Shown here: positions 28,044-37,654 of the stretch, one piece after another
How the letters are laid out: the number at the start of each line of letters is the position of its first letter
Numbering within the stretch: position 1 is the first letter of the stretch
Made by a program: the position numbers and the translations under genes
Notes under the pieces: generated by a model
What the model saw: only the letters and a program-made list of their open reading frames with translations
What the model was told of the DNA's origin: nothing
The model's database searches: none
Assembly: GCA_031399085.1 (NCBI GenBank)
Contig: JANNOQ010000058.1
Span: 14,576-78,575 of the forward strand
From: R-RK-3 sp031399085
Lineage (GTDB): Bacteria; Pseudomonadota; Alphaproteobacteria; Rhizobiales; Rhodomicrobiaceae
DNA: 64,000 bases
Direction: 5' to 3'

Positions 28044-28928
28044 TCAAGCCGAGGCGTTCCGCTCGGCGATCGCGTCGGCAATGGCGACCGTCCGCTTCGC
28101 CATCTCGGCGTGAAGCAGCTCGACCATCCGCTCGTCGACCCTCAGCACGCCCTTACCCGCATTTTCGGGTAAAGAAAAGGCCGCGATGATCGCGCGCGCC
28201 CATTCCACCTCCGCGGCGGGCGGGCTGAAGATGTCGTTGCAGGGATCGATCTGGCTTGGGTGGATGAGCGTCTTGCCGTCCATGCCGAGAAGCCGCCCTT
28301 GTTCCAGCTCGGCGCGCAAACCCGCATCGTCGCCGATGCCGTTAAACACGCCGTCGATGACCTCGATGCCATAGGCGCGCCCCGCCGCGATGCAGGTCGA
28401 AAGCCAACTCAGCATGCCGATGCGGTCGCCGTCGAGCGAGGCGCGGGTCTCCTTCGCCAGATCGTTGGTGCCCATGATAAACGCGGTGAGCGGGTAGGTG
28501 CCGGGGCCGTTCGCGGCGATGGCAGCGGCGTTCAGCATGGCGAGCGGCGTCTCCATCATCGCCCATAAGGCCTGCGCCGGCGCCACCCCCGACATGCTCA
28601 GCAGCGACCGGACAGCGTCCAGATCGGCGGGAGACTGGACCTTGGGAATGAGGATGGCGTCCGCGCCGGCATTGGCGGCGGCTTTCAAATCCGCCTCGCC
28701 CCAAGGCGTGCCGAGCGCGTTGACGCGAATGATAATCTCGCGCCTCCCGTATCCGCCGGCCTTGACCGCCGCGATCACCTGCTCGCGGGCCGTCTCCTTG
28801 GCATCCGGCGCGACCGCGTCCTCCAGATCGAGAATTAACGCGTCGGCAGCCAGCGTCTTGGCTTTTTCGAGCGCGCGGGCGTTGGAGCCGGGCATGTACA
28901 GGACGCTGCGGCGGGGGCGAATAGGCAT
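28044..28928 (-). CDS. HpcH/HpaI-type citrate lyase beta-like (CitE-like) C-C lyase
   Basis: The 294-aa protein shows RRSVLYMPGSNARALEKAKTLAADALILDLEDAVAPDAKETAR, IIIRVNALGTPWGEADL, ILIPKVQSPADL, the METPLAMLNA segment and GMDGKTLIHPSQI, matching the CitE-like family (malyl-CoA or citramalyl-CoA lyase type). These enzymes cleave 3-hydroxyacyl-CoA thioesters with a bound magnesium ion. No other citrate lyase subunit is nearby, so it is a stand-alone lyase; the exact substrate is not determined. Confidence 0.88.
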   Translation of the reverse strand: MPIRPRRSVLYMPGSNARALEKAKTLAADALILDLEDAVAPDAKETAREQVIAAVKAGGYGRREIIIRVNALGTPWGEADLKAAANAGADAILIPKVQSPADLDAVRSLLSMSGVAPAQALWAMMETPLAMLNAAAIAANGPGTYPLTAFIMGTNDLAKETRASLDGDRIGMLSWLSTCIAAGRAYGIEVIDGVFNGIGDDAGLRAELEQGRLLGMDGKTLIHPSQIDPCNDIFSPPAAEVEWARAIIAAFSLPENAGKGVLRVDERMVELLHAEMAKRTVAIADAIAERNASA

Positions 28929-29030
28929 GTTTTACCCTTGAGTTTGCCGGGGCCGGCGATAGTCTCGGTTGCGCCGAAAATAACCGAGGCGCGCGCGGCG
29001 CAAAAGGCCCAATTCGCGGAAAGCTGCTCG

Positions 29031-29870
29031 ATGCCGACCATTCTGAGCCTGTCATCGCAAGTCGCGCGCGGCCATGTGGGCCATTCGGCGAGCGTATTTG
29101 CGTGGCAGCGGCTCGGCATCGACGTCATCGCGCTGCCGACGATTTTGCTGTCGAACCGGCCGGACTATCCGCATCGCGCCGGTGAGCGCATCCGCCCCGA
29201 GCTGCTGGGCGAGATGATCGAGGCATTGCAGGCCAATGGTTGGCTTGGCGAGATTGACGCCGTTTTTACCGGCTATTTGCCGAGCGCCGCCCATGTCGAG
29301 CTTGCCTGCGGGCTTGTGCAGCGGCTCAAGGCGGAAAAGCCAGGTATTCTCTATTGCTGCGACCCCATCGCCGGAGACGAACCGGAGGGGCTTTACATCG
29401 CCGAAGAGGCCGCGCGGAGCTTGCGAACCGATCTCGCGCCGCTTGCCAATATCATCACGCCGAACCGCTTCGAGCTGGGTTGGCTCACGGGGCGCGGCAT
29501 CGCTTCCGGCGACGATGCGCTGGCGGCGGCGAAGGCGCTCGGCGGCATGGTTCTGGCGACTTCAGCGCCAGGCAAAACGGAAGCGGAACTGGTCAATCTA
29601 CTGGTTACAGGCCAGCACGCTTGGCAATCCGTGGTGAGGCGGCGTGAGGCGGCCCCGCACGGCACCGGCGATCTCATGGCGGCATTGTTCGTTGCTCACC
29701 TGCTGCACTCGCGGACGCCGCCGGACGCGCTCGCGCTGGCGACGGGAGGCCTCGAAGCCGTTATGGAGGCGACCCCGGGTGCGGGTGAATTGAACCTCAT
29801 CGCCAGCCAGGACCGCTGGGCGGCGCCCGCGCCGTGGCCGGTCGCTCCCGTCGCGATGACCGGACAATGA
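29031..29870 (+). CDS. pdxY: Pyridoxal kinase
   Basis: The start at 29031 (MPTILSLSSQVARGHVGHSA) gives 279 aa, normal for PdxY; the open frame upstream is unrelated. Ribokinase-fold motifs are seen: SSQVARGHVGHSA near the substrate site, the DPIAGD motif, ITPNRFELGWLTG and the anion hole/catalytic loop PHGTGDLMAALF. It phosphorylates pyridoxal to pyridoxal phosphate in the salvage pathway. Its stop overlaps the start of the DUF429 gene (ATGA). Confidence 0.92.
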   Translation: MPTILSLSSQVARGHVGHSASVFAWQRLGIDVIALPTILLSNRPDYPHRAGERIRPELLGEMIEALQANGWLGEIDAVFTGYLPSAAHVELACGLVQRLKAEKPGILYCCDPIAGDEPEGLYIAEEAARSLRTDLAPLANIITPNRFELGWLTGRGIASGDDALAAAKALGGMVLATSAPGKTEAELVNLLVTGQHAWQSVVRRREAAPHGTGDLMAALFVAHLLHSRTPPDALALATGGLEAVMEATPGAGELNLIASQDRWAAPAPWPVAPVAMTGQ

Positions 29871-30592
29871 GCCTTGTCGCTGGTGTCGACGGCTGCCGGT
29901 CGGGCTGGGTCTGTGTGCTGGCGGACGCTGCGAGCGGCGCCCCGCAAAAGGCTTTTGTCGCTGAGCATATCGCAGACATCGTTGCGCTCGAGGGCGTGGT
30001 GCAAATCGCCATCGATATTCCCATCGGCATCCCAAATTTCGCGGACGCCAGGGGTCGGGGCTGCGACACCGCCTTGCGCCGCCATCTCGGCCGCCGGCAA
30101 TCCTCGGTCTTTGCGGTGCCCGCCCGAGCGGCTCTGACCGAGACCGATTACTGGCGGGCTTGCGAAGCGGCGCACGCCCATTCCGATCCGCCGCGAAAGG
30201 TATCAAAGCAATGTTTCAACATCTTCGCGAAAATCCGCGAGGTCGACGCGCTGTTGACGCCGCAAAGGCAGACGCGGATTGTGGAATGCCATCCCGAAGG
30301 CGCGTTCTGGGCCATGAATGGCGAACAGCCGCTCGCTGAGCCAAAGAAGCTGAAGTCGCGCGCCTATCCGCCGGGCTTGGACCTGCGGCGCGGGCTCCTG
30401 CGTCAGGCGGGCTTTCCTGGAGTATTTCTGGCCGCTGGCCGCTTCCGCCCCGCCGAAGCGGCTGAGGACGATTTCCTTGATGCCTGTGCGTGCGCGTGGA
30501 CGGCGCGGCGGGTTCAGCGCGGCGAGGCCCGTCGCTTCCCCGACGAGCCGCTGATCGATCCCACGGGTCTGCGAATGGAGATTTGGGCTTGA
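29867..30592 (+). CDS. DUF429-family protein
   Basis: This 241-aa protein starts MSLVAGVDGCRSGWV and shows the family motifs IAIDIPIGIPNF, CDTALRRHLGRRQSSVFAVP, VSKQCFNIFAKIREVD, VECHPEGAFWAMNGE and DDFLDACACAWTARR. The conserved acidic residues (GVDGCRSGW, DIPIG, HPE, DDxLDA) suggest an RNase H-like metal site, but function is unknown. It is translationally coupled to pdxY by a 4-nt overlap. Confidence 0.85.
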   Translation: MSLVAGVDGCRSGWVCVLADAASGAPQKAFVAEHIADIVALEGVVQIAIDIPIGIPNFADARGRGCDTALRRHLGRRQSSVFAVPARAALTETDYWRACEAAHAHSDPPRKVSKQCFNIFAKIREVDALLTPQRQTRIVECHPEGAFWAMNGEQPLAEPKKLKSRAYPPGLDLRRGLLRQAGFPGVFLAAGRFRPAEAAEDDFLDACACAWTARRVQRGEARRFPDEPLIDPTGLRMEIWA

Positions 30593-30627
30593 GGCGCGGC
30601 AAGCGGTCCGCTGCCGCGCCTTTCTGA

Positions 30628-31659
30628 TTAAGCTGCTTCGCGCGCCTTCAACAGCTGCCGATTGATAACCGTCTCGGCGATCTGCACCGTGTTCAGCGCC
30701 GCGCCCTTGCGCAGATTGTCGCAGACGACCCACATCGAAAGGCCATTCTCAACCGTCGAATCCTCGCGAATGCGCGACACATAGGTGGCATAGTCGCCGA
30801 CGCATTCAATCGGCGTGATGTAGCCGCCGTCCTCATGCTTGTCGATAACCAGCAAGCCGGGCGCCTCGCGCAGAATTTCGCGCGCCTCATTCGCCGTAAT
30901 CGGCTTTTCGAACTCGATATTCACCGCCTCCGAATGGCCGACAAAGACCGGCACGCGCACGCAGGTCGCGGTCAGCTTGATCTTGGGATCGAGGATCTTC
31001 TTGGTCTCGACCATCATCTTCCATTCCTCGCGCGTCGAGCCGTCTTCCATGAAATTGTCGATATGCGGGATGCAGTTGAAGGCAATCTGCTTGGTGAAGA
31101 CCTCGACGGTCGGCACGTCGGTCACGAAAATGCCCTTGGTTTGCGTCCATAGCTCATCCATCCCATCCTTGCCGGCGCCCGACACCGATTGGTACGTCGC
31201 AACGACGACGCGCTTGACGGTCGCCACATCGTGCAGCGGCTTCAGCGCGACCACGAGCTGGGCGGTCGAGCAGTTCGGATTGGCGATGATGTTCTTCTTC
31301 CTGAAGCCGGCGACGGCGTCGGCGTTCACCTCCGGCACGATCAGCGGCACGTCGATGTCGTAGCGCCAGGCAGAGGAATTATCGATGACGAGGCAGCCGG
31401 TGGCTGCTATGCGCGGCGACCAGATTTTCGATATGTCGCCGCCGGCGGACATCAGCGCAAAATCGCATTGGGAAAAGTCGAAGGTTTCGAGATCGCGGCA
31501 TTTGATCGTCCTGTCGCCGAACGAGACATCGAGGCCCTGCGACCGGCGCGAGGCGATGGCGAACACCTCGTTCACCGGAAATTCGCGCTCGGCCAGGATA
31601 TTCAGCATTTCGCGGCCTACATTGCCCGTGGCGCCGACGACGGCGACATTGTAGCTCAT
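30628..31659 (-). CDS. asd: Aspartate-semialdehyde dehydrogenase
   Basis: The start at 31659 (MSYNVAVVGATGNVGREML) gives 343 aa, the family norm; the 100 codons open upstream are not coding. The NADP loop VVGATGNVG, the catalytic cysteine in NPNCSTAQ (Cys130), VVVATYQSVSGAGKDG and RVPVFVGHSEAVNIEFE are present. It reduces aspartyl phosphate to the semialdehyde, feeding lysine/DAP, threonine and methionine synthesis. It is a single gene between converging DUF429 and the CAP-domain gene. Confidence 0.96.
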   Translation of the reverse strand: MSYNVAVVGATGNVGREMLNILAEREFPVNEVFAIASRRSQGLDVSFGDRTIKCRDLETFDFSQCDFALMSAGGDISKIWSPRIAATGCLVIDNSSAWRYDIDVPLIVPEVNADAVAGFRKKNIIANPNCSTAQLVVALKPLHDVATVKRVVVATYQSVSGAGKDGMDELWTQTKGIFVTDVPTVEVFTKQIAFNCIPHIDNFMEDGSTREEWKMMVETKKILDPKIKLTATCVRVPVFVGHSEAVNIEFEKPITANEAREILREAPGLLVIDKHEDGGYITPIECVGDYATYVSRIREDSTVENGLSMWVVCDNLRKGAALNTVQIAETVINRQLLKAREAA

Positions 31660-31759
31660 GTCAAATCTTCCCGAGTTTGCAAATGCAAGCTTTGTAACTT
31701 CCGTAAATGGTAATGTCCACGCGGACGGCAAGGCGGCCGCGATTGCGGCGGTTGAGCCG

Positions 31760-32269
31760 CTATTTGCAGCGCTTGGGAACGTTTTGCGGATATTTCCCGG
31801 CCCAGTTGCCCGTCGGTCCGTAACGGCAAACCCACAGGCGCACGGTCCCCAGAAAACATTTTTCGACTCCGCAGCCGATCTGCTTGGTATCTCTCCAGAC
31901 CATTTGTGTGAAATGCGCCGTCGACGCGGCGAAGCCCGGCTTCTCGTAATTGTAGTCATTTACTTCCTTATACCAGGCATCGACGGCGCTGGCGGCGCTG
32001 CGGTCCCCGCCCCAGGCGAGGTTCTCGCCAATGTGGCCGCGGCGGGAGTCGTGAGCTATCAGGCATTTGTCCGCCCATGCTTGCGCCGACGCCGCTAACT
32101 CGGCGGACCAGGTGAGGGCAGGAACGCAATGCTGGGCGCGATAGCTGTTGTGCAGGGACAGCATGGTCTCCCGCTCCGCCGCTGAGACGCTTTCGGCCGA
32201 GGCGGAAGAAACCTGCAGGAACAGCGATAAAGCAACCGCGATCGCAAAGCCAAAGCCAAGTGCAGTCAT
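31760..32269 (-). CDS. CAP/SCP (PR-1-like) secreted protein
   Basis: From the ATG at 32269 the product is 169 aa with a signal peptide (MTALGFGFAIAVALSLFLQV, then SSASA). The CAP fold signatures are LHNSYRAQHCVPALTWSAELAASAQAWADKC, GHIGENLAWG, AVDAWYKEVNDYNY, HFTQMVWRDTKQIGCG and VCRYGPTGNWAG. The two His residues and Glu residues of the CAP cavity appear to be retained. It is exported; role in bacteria is unclear. An alternative longer start (32323) overlaps the AbrB-type gene. Confidence 0.88.
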   Translation of the reverse strand: MTALGFGFAIAVALSLFLQVSSASAESVSAAERETMLSLHNSYRAQHCVPALTWSAELAASAQAWADKCLIAHDSRRGHIGENLAWGGDRSAASAVDAWYKEVNDYNYEKPGFAASTAHFTQMVWRDTKQIGCGVEKCFLGTVRLWVCRYGPTGNWAGKYPQNVPKRCK

Positions 32270-32309
32270 AAAACCTCCTGAAGTAGACACAGGCGACGAG
32301 GCGATATTT

Positions 32310-33341
32310 TTATATCGGACCACGCAAATAGAATCGCGCGATCAGCGGCAACAATAGCGACAGGCCTAGAAAACGCACCAACTGATGCGCCGCAACGAAT
32401 GCCGGGTCGAGCCCAAGGACGAGAGCCAGAATAGTCATCGCCTCGATTCCGCCAGGCGCGAAGGCGACGACGACCTGACCGAATGGCAGGCTGAGCGCCC
32501 AGGCGACCAGCACCGCCCCAGAGGTCGAAATAGCGATGGCGATAAGAAACGCCCCGATGGAAGGCACAAAGGCTTTCACGAGAAAATTCAGTTGGGTGCC
32601 GACAAAACGGACACCAATCGCGCAGCCTAGCAGAAGCTGGCAAGGGATCAGGATGGCTTGCGGCATCTGGCCCGATAGCCCGCCCGACAAATGCAGCACC
32701 GCGCCGCTGACCATGCCGCCAAACAGCATGCCGGCCGGGAAATTCCGTTTCTCAAGCAGGTAGCCTAGCACCGCGCCCAAGGCCGCCTCGACCAGCACGC
32801 CGAGATAACCGCTGACTTGCGGAACCGGAAGTTGCGGCGGGGCCATTGAAAAAGTGATGAGCGAGGGCAGGATGGCGAGCAGCGCCACGAGACGCAGCAT
32901 CTGAGCAACGACCACCAGCCGCGTATCCGCCGATGAGCGCAGCGACATGGCAACGACATAGGAAAGTGCGCCGGGCACGGAGGCGAAAAAAGCCGTGGCA
33001 CGGCTCCATTTTCCATAAACCCCCAGGAATGCAGCCGACGCCGCTATCACCGCGGCGACCGTCACCGCAAGGCTCGCAAGGCTGATCGGCCAGCGCGCCA
33101 TGTCCGCAACGATCTCGGGCGTAAAGCTGGAGCCGATTGACACGCCGAGCATGACGAACACGGCCTGGCGGACGATTTCCGGCATGTAGACCGGTGCTCC
33201 GGCCAGTGCCAGCGCGGCGATGGTCAACATGCTGCCGGTCAGCCAAGCGGCGGGCACGCCGAGAGCATGGAGGGCAAACGAACCCGCGATCCCTGCCGCA
33301 AGCGTGAAGGCGGCATCGCGCGCCTTGGTAATGGATGACAT
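32310..33341 (-). CDS. AbrB-family (COG3180) membrane protein
   Basis: This 343-aa protein is almost wholly hydrophobic, with about ten segments forming two repeats of the AbrB duplication type: ALHALGVPAAWLTGSMLTIAALALAG and the second repeat around GYLLEKRNFPAGMLFGGMVSGAVLHL. The FFASVPGALSYVVAMSL and AFAPGGIEAMTILAL segments are typical. This family was named for an ammonia monooxygenase neighbour but transport function is only presumed. The CAP gene begins 40 nt after its stop on the same strand. Confidence 0.87.
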   Translation of the reverse strand: MSSITKARDAAFTLAAGIAGSFALHALGVPAAWLTGSMLTIAALALAGAPVYMPEIVRQAVFVMLGVSIGSSFTPEIVADMARWPISLASLAVTVAAVIAASAAFLGVYGKWSRATAFFASVPGALSYVVAMSLRSSADTRLVVVAQMLRLVALLAILPSLITFSMAPPQLPVPQVSGYLGVLVEAALGAVLGYLLEKRNFPAGMLFGGMVSGAVLHLSGGLSGQMPQAILIPCQLLLGCAIGVRFVGTQLNFLVKAFVPSIGAFLIAIAISTSGAVLVAWALSLPFGQVVVAFAPGGIEAMTILALVLGLDPAFVAAHQLVRFLGLSLLLPLIARFYLRGPI

Positions 33342-33432
33342 GGTCGTGGATCCTTGCCGCTAAACCGAGGAACGCGCGGCTACCGGGTGCGCTGAGCGGC
33401 GCAAGAAAAGAACGACGAAATGCGGGTGACGT

Positions 33433-34257
33433 TTATACCTGACCGTTGCCCTCGATCAAACGCGCGCACAGCCAGAATTCGCCCTGAATGATGCAGCCGG
33501 GTTGCAGCTCGCCATGCACCTGGCCGGCATCGGCGACGACATCGATCGTGCCGCCGAGCGTCTTGACCAGAGCGGCGTGGAAGGTCTGGCCGGTGACGCT
33601 ATTCTGACGCTGGTCGGCGGTGAGAACGCGCGCGGTGAAAAAGGCGCGGGACGGCGCGTTAAAATCCTCCGCGCCAGGATCGTGAAACACAGCCTGACCG
33701 CCCGTCTCGCTGGCCGAGGAGAAAAGGCCGCTCGCGAAAAAGGATTCGGGCTGGAATTTCACCTGCTCGTCAGATTGCGACCGCGCGAACTCGACCTCAT
33801 CGGCAAAAATGGCCAGATCATGCGGGAAGGCGGCGATCTGCGCCTGCGCCAGAAAAGGCGTGACGCGATTGATCCACACCGCATAGTCGACAATGTCGAT
33901 CAGACCGACCGTCGAGCATTGGCGCGGACGAGGTCCCGGTTCGATTTCGACAAAGGCGGCGCCCTCGAAGGCGTTGTCGGTGGGCCGCTGGCGCTTTTTC
34001 ATCACGCGGACCGGCATCCGGCCGCCGCCACTGAAAAACGGCGTGACCCCGACAATGCTCAGCTTCTCCTCGCCGCCGCCGGGCTGCTTTGCAAGATGCA
34101 CCCAAAGCTCTGAGCCGCCATCTGAGTGCCAGCGATAGTAATAGCCGGGCGCGCAGGGCTGGGAATAGGCACCGGTATCGGGCAGTCTGCTGACCATTTC
34201 GGCCAGCTCTTCCGCTGAACCGGCATTAAATCCGATGACACTGAAATGGTCTGTCAT
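33433..34257 (-). CDS. Hypothetical protein of unknown function
   Basis: This 274-aa soluble protein has no signal peptide or membrane segment. It starts MTDHFSVIGFNAGSAEELAEM and contains YYYRWHSDGGSELWVHL and FFTARVLTADQRQNSVTGQTFHAALVKTLGGTIDVVAD. Codon usage matches the surrounding chromosome and the antisense frames lack known domains, so the gene is real. I recognise no family. It sits alone between leuB and the AbrB-type gene. Confidence 0.75.
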   Translation of the reverse strand: MTDHFSVIGFNAGSAEELAEMVSRLPDTGAYSQPCAPGYYYRWHSDGGSELWVHLAKQPGGGEEKLSIVGVTPFFSGGGRMPVRVMKKRQRPTDNAFEGAAFVEIEPGPRPRQCSTVGLIDIVDYAVWINRVTPFLAQAQIAAFPHDLAIFADEVEFARSQSDEQVKFQPESFFASGLFSSASETGGQAVFHDPGAEDFNAPSRAFFTARVLTADQRQNSVTGQTFHAALVKTLGGTIDVVADAGQVHGELQPGCIIQGEFWLCARLIEGNGQV

Positions 34258-34370
34258 CGCCCCGCTTGCCTCTCTCTTACGCTTGAACGCGATGCTTTAT
34301 GCGCGTTGTGTTGCGGGAAAAGCGGGCCTCCATCCCTGCCTTGGCAAGGACCGGCTCCTCCCGTTCGAGC

Positions 34371-35480
34371 CTACGCCGCCAGCGCTTCAAGCTCTTCGAT
34401 GATCGCCGCGCCCATCTGAGCCGTCGAGACGGTCCGCATGCCGTCCTGCATGATGTCGCGCGTGCGCAGGCCCTTATCCAGCACCTGGGAAATGGCCGTT
34501 TCAACCATGTCCGCCTCGCGGCTCATGCTGAAGGAATAGCGAAGCGCCATGCCGAAGCTGGCAATTGTCGCGATGGGATTCGCGGCGCCCTGGCCGGCAA
34601 TATCGGGAGCGCTGCCATGCACCGGCTCGTAGAGCGCTGGCCGTTTGCCGGAGGCGTCGGGCGCGCCGAGCGAGGCCGAGGGCAGCATTCCAAGCGAGCC
34701 GGTCAGCATCGCCGCCTGATCCGATAGCATGTCGCCAAAGAGATTGTCGGTCACGATCACATCGAACTGCTTGGGGGCGCGCACGAGCTGCATGGCGCAA
34801 TTATCGGCGAGGATGTGCGTCAGCTCGACATCGGAATACTCATCGCGGTGGACCTTCGACACCACCTGGTGCCAGAGCACCCCGGACCGCATGACATTGC
34901 GCTTCTCGGCGGAGGCGACTTTTCCACGCCGCTTGCGGGCCAGCTCGAAGGCCACCCGCGCGATCCGTTCGATCTCGCCGGTCGTGTAAACCTGGGTGTC
35001 AACGGCGCGCTTCTGGCCGTTTTCAAGCGTCACGATTTCCTTCGGCTCACCGAAATACACGCCGCCCGTTAGCTCGCGCACGATCATCAGGTCGAGCCCT
35101 TCGACATGCTCGCGCTTGAGCGATGAGGCATCGGCAAGGGCCGGGTAGCAAATGGCTGGGCGCAGATTAGCGAAAAGCTGCATATCCTTGCGCAAGCGAA
35201 GAAGCCCGGCCTCGGGACGCACCTCATAGGGCACAGTGTCCCATTGCGGCCCACCGACCGCCCCCAGCATCACAGCATCGGCCTGCATCGCCTTGGCCAT
35301 CGCCGCATCTGAGATGGCGGCGCCATGCGCGTCATAAGCGCAGCCACCAACGAGGTCGCTCTCGATATTGAAGCTGGCCGCGCCCTGCGCGTTCAGCCAG
35401 GCAATCAGGCGCTCAACCTCGCCCATAACTTCCGGCCCGATGCCATCGCCAGGCAGGAGCAGCACGTCAAATGTCGGCAT
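34371..35480 (-). CDS. leuB: 3-isopropylmalate dehydrogenase
   Basis: This 369-aa enzyme oxidises and decarboxylates 3-isopropylmalate in leucine synthesis. Motifs are LLLPGDGIGPEVM, GAVGGPQWD, LLRLRKDMQLFANLRPAI, REltGGVYFGEPK, the metal and substrate segment VTDNLFGDMLSDQAAMLTGSLGMLPSASLG and EPVHGSAPDIAGQGAANPIATI. leuD lies upstream on the same strand after a 185-nt gap with no gene in it. leuC and leuA are not in the window. Confidence 0.97.
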   Translation of the reverse strand: MPTFDVLLLPGDGIGPEVMGEVERLIAWLNAQGAASFNIESDLVGGCAYDAHGAAISDAAMAKAMQADAVMLGAVGGPQWDTVPYEVRPEAGLLRLRKDMQLFANLRPAICYPALADASSLKREHVEGLDLMIVRELTGGVYFGEPKEIVTLENGQKRAVDTQVYTTGEIERIARVAFELARKRRGKVASAEKRNVMRSGVLWHQVVSKVHRDEYSDVELTHILADNCAMQLVRAPKQFDVIVTDNLFGDMLSDQAAMLTGSLGMLPSASLGAPDASGKRPALYEPVHGSAPDIAGQGAANPIATIASFGMALRYSFSMSREADMVETAISQVLDKGLRTRDIMQDGMRTVSTAQMGAAIIEELEALAA

Positions 35481-35665
35481 TGAAAGCTCTCGGCATGGGC
35501 GGAACGTGGCCGCCGGACGTTCCCTTGGTTAGTTTGTTGCTAATGGGAAACAGAATGCAGGGCAAGCCGCAAGACCGATTTTACGGAAAACCCGCGGCCA
35601 ACTGTGTTTTTGGTGCACAGAAATTCAACGATGCGTCGAGCCGCCAGTCCGGCATGACGCCGAGC

Positions 35666-36271
35666 TTAAGCCCAGGGGCGCGCCACCGCCAGCTTGGCTT
35701 CATAAGCCGCGATGCTGTCCTGTTTGGTCAGCGTCAGGCCGATATCGTCGAGCCCTTCGAGGAGGCACGTCTTGCGGAACGGATCGATGTCGAAATGGAT
35801 GACGCCGCCGTCGGGACCGCGGATTTCCTGGGCCGCAAGGTTGACCGTGATCGTGGCGTTCGCGCCGCGCGAGGCATCGTCCATCAGCTTGTCGATTTCA
35901 GATTGCGGCAGGGCGATCGGGAGGATGCCGTTCTTGAAGCAGTTATTGTAGAAGATGTCGGCAAAGCTCGGCGCGATCACGCATTTGATGCCGAAATCCA
36001 AGAGCGCCCAAGGCGCGTGTTCGCGGCTCGACCCGCAGCCGAAATTGGCGCCGGTAACGAGGATTTTCGCTTTGCGGTAGGCGGGCCGGTTCAGGACGAA
36101 ATCAGCGTTCTCCACGCCCTCCGCGTCGAAGCGCATTTCGTGGAACAGGTTCGCGCCGAGCCCGGTGCGCTTGATCGTCTTCAGGAATTGCTTGGGGATG
36201 ATCATGTCGGTGTCGACATTCATCATCGGCAAAGGGGCGGCAACGCCTGTCAGTTCGGTGAATTTTTCCAT
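35666..36271 (-). CDS. leuD: 3-isopropylmalate dehydratase small subunit
   Basis: With the start at 36271 (MEKFTELTGVAAPLP) the product is 201 aa, the usual size; a longer frame to 36337 is less likely. The swivel-domain signatures NVDTDMIIPKQFLKTIKRTGLG, ILVTGANFGCGSSREHAPWAL and ADIFYNNCFKNGILPI are present. It works with LeuC, which is not encoded here. The gene points towards leuB. Confidence 0.96.
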   Translation of the reverse strand: MEKFTELTGVAAPLPMMNVDTDMIIPKQFLKTIKRTGLGANLFHEMRFDAEGVENADFVLNRPAYRKAKILVTGANFGCGSSREHAPWALLDFGIKCVIAPSFADIFYNNCFKNGILPIALPQSEIDKLMDDASRGANATITVNLAAQEIRGPDGGVIHFDIDPFRKTCLLEGLDDIGLTLTKQDSIAAYEAKLAVARPWA

Positions 36272-36420
36272 GCGGGCAACCAGTTCGGATTGAGTTGGGT
36301 CTTCATTGAACCGAAAAGCGCCTTCCCGCAACCCCATTGAGCGGCAAGCCCTGTCCTTCGGGCCAAATCAGATTATGATTGGCCGCTCGAATACAACCCT
36401 TGCGCCAAGGGAGTTGCACG

Positions 36421-36867
36421 ATGGCCGAGCTGGTTCAAATCGATAAAAACACCTTCGTTGCCGGACAGATTCAACCGGACGATCTGGAGGAAATAGCGGC
36501 GAGCGGCATCAAAGTGATCGTCAACAACCGTCCGGACGCAGAGTCATTCGTCGGCCAGCCGACCGCGAAGGTCTTGGAAGCGGAAGCCACCCGTCTTGGC
36601 ATCGCCTTCGTCAATCTGCCCTTCACGGCGGCGACGCTGACGCCCGAGCACGCTGCGGCATTCGCCGAGATCTTGAAGGACGCCGACGGGCCGATCCTTG
36701 CCTATTGCCGCAGCGGCAACCGTTCCGCCATGCTTTGGGCGGCGGCCAATGTCGCGCTCGGGGCGCCGCTCGATGCCGTGGTGGAGCAAGCGCTCGATGC
36801 CGGATATGATTTGCGCCCCACCGCCGAGTTCATCGCCGATATCGGCAGATCCGCGATCGTCGAATAG
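36421..36867 (+). CDS. TIGR01244-type (beta-lactamase hydrolase-like) phosphatase domain protein
   Basis: The start at 36421 (MAELVQIDKNTFVAGQIQP) gives 148 aa, matching the stand-alone DSP-like domain. The P-loop YCRSGNRSAMLW contains Cys96 and Arg101 in the C-x5-R arrangement of dual-specificity phosphatases, and VIVNNRPDAE is the family N-terminal motif. In relatives this domain is fused to a persulfide dioxygenase-like beta-lactamase fold, hence a proposed role in sulfide metabolism; the separate form here leaves the role open. It converges with the XRE gene with a 1-nt gap. Confidence 0.87.
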   Translation: MAELVQIDKNTFVAGQIQPDDLEEIAASGIKVIVNNRPDAESFVGQPTAKVLEAEATRLGIAFVNLPFTAATLTPEHAAAFAEILKDADGPILAYCRSGNRSAMLWAAANVALGAPLDAVVEQALDAGYDLRPTAEFIADIGRSAIVE

Positions 36868-36868
36868 C

Positions 36869-37654
36869 TTACAAGGCCGTGAGCAAGAGCGCGAAAGGCT
36901 CCTCGACGGTGCGCCTCAACAGGCCGCGATAGGAGGCATAGCAGGCATGGCCCTGCTTGATGCGCCCGAATTCCGCCGATGCGATCGTTTTGAAGGGCGC
37001 AAGCACGATCGGCGTCGCCACGGGTGTGAGCTGCGCGCCGCGCCCGACCTGCAGCGTCGTCAGTATGCCGTGCAGCTCACCGCGGATGGTCGGCCGGGCG
37101 ACGATGATCAACCGATATTGGCCGTGCTTGTTGGTAACGAAATAGATGTGGCCCGACTGATGCGGGGCCGACACCACGCCGCCTTGCGTATATTCCGCGT
37201 CGATCCGCTCGGATTCCGTGAACACCAGATTTGACGCCACCTGATCCCAGCGGATCTGGGTCAAATAGGCATAAATGGCTTGCGGTTCGCTGAAGGACGG
37301 CCGCAGCGTGACGTAATCGCCCTCCATCCAGGAAACGCCCGCCCGGGAATAGGAGCCGAGCCCGTCCGCCGCAAGGCCCTGCGGACCATCATTTGCCGGG
37401 AGGAAATTGCGCTGCTGCCGCAGACTGATGGCCAGCGCTTCCTCCAACCTGACCAATGTCGCCAGCGTGAACGGTCGGCGGCCGGATAGCGCCTTTTCGA
37501 GCGTGGACAAGCTGATCTTGGCGAGGACCGCGAGTTGCTGCCGGGTCATGCGTCGGCGCGCCAGCTCTTCCGCGATGCGTGCAGCGGCCGTCAAACTGTC
37601 GTCCTCAGCCAAGGATTGCTCCGACCGGCGCGACAACGCTGTCCTCCCGCCCAA
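36869..37654 (-). CDS. XRE-family helix-turn-helix transcriptional regulator
   Basis: The 261-aa protein has an N-terminal XRE/Cro helix-turn-helix (RRRMTRQQLAVLAKISLSTLEKALSGRRPFTLATLVRLEEAL, residues about 32-75) followed by a 180-residue C-terminal domain (SRAGVSWMEGDYVTLRPSF, GHIYFVTNKHGQYRLIIVARP) that is not a recognised ligand domain. It lies divergent from the sortase-target gene across a 173-nt gap and could regulate that locus; that is inference. Confidence 0.82.
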   Translation of the reverse strand: MGGRTALSRRSEQSLAEDDSLTAAARIAEELARRRMTRQQLAVLAKISLSTLEKALSGRRPFTLATLVRLEEALAISLRQQRNFLPANDGPQGLAADGLGSYSRAGVSWMEGDYVTLRPSFSEPQAIYAYLTQIRWDQVASNLVFTESERIDAEYTQGGVVSAPHQSGHIYFVTNKHGQYRLIIVARPTIRGELHGILTTLQVGRGAQLTPVATPIVLAPFKTIASAEFGRIKQGHACYASYRGLLRRTVEEPFALLLTAL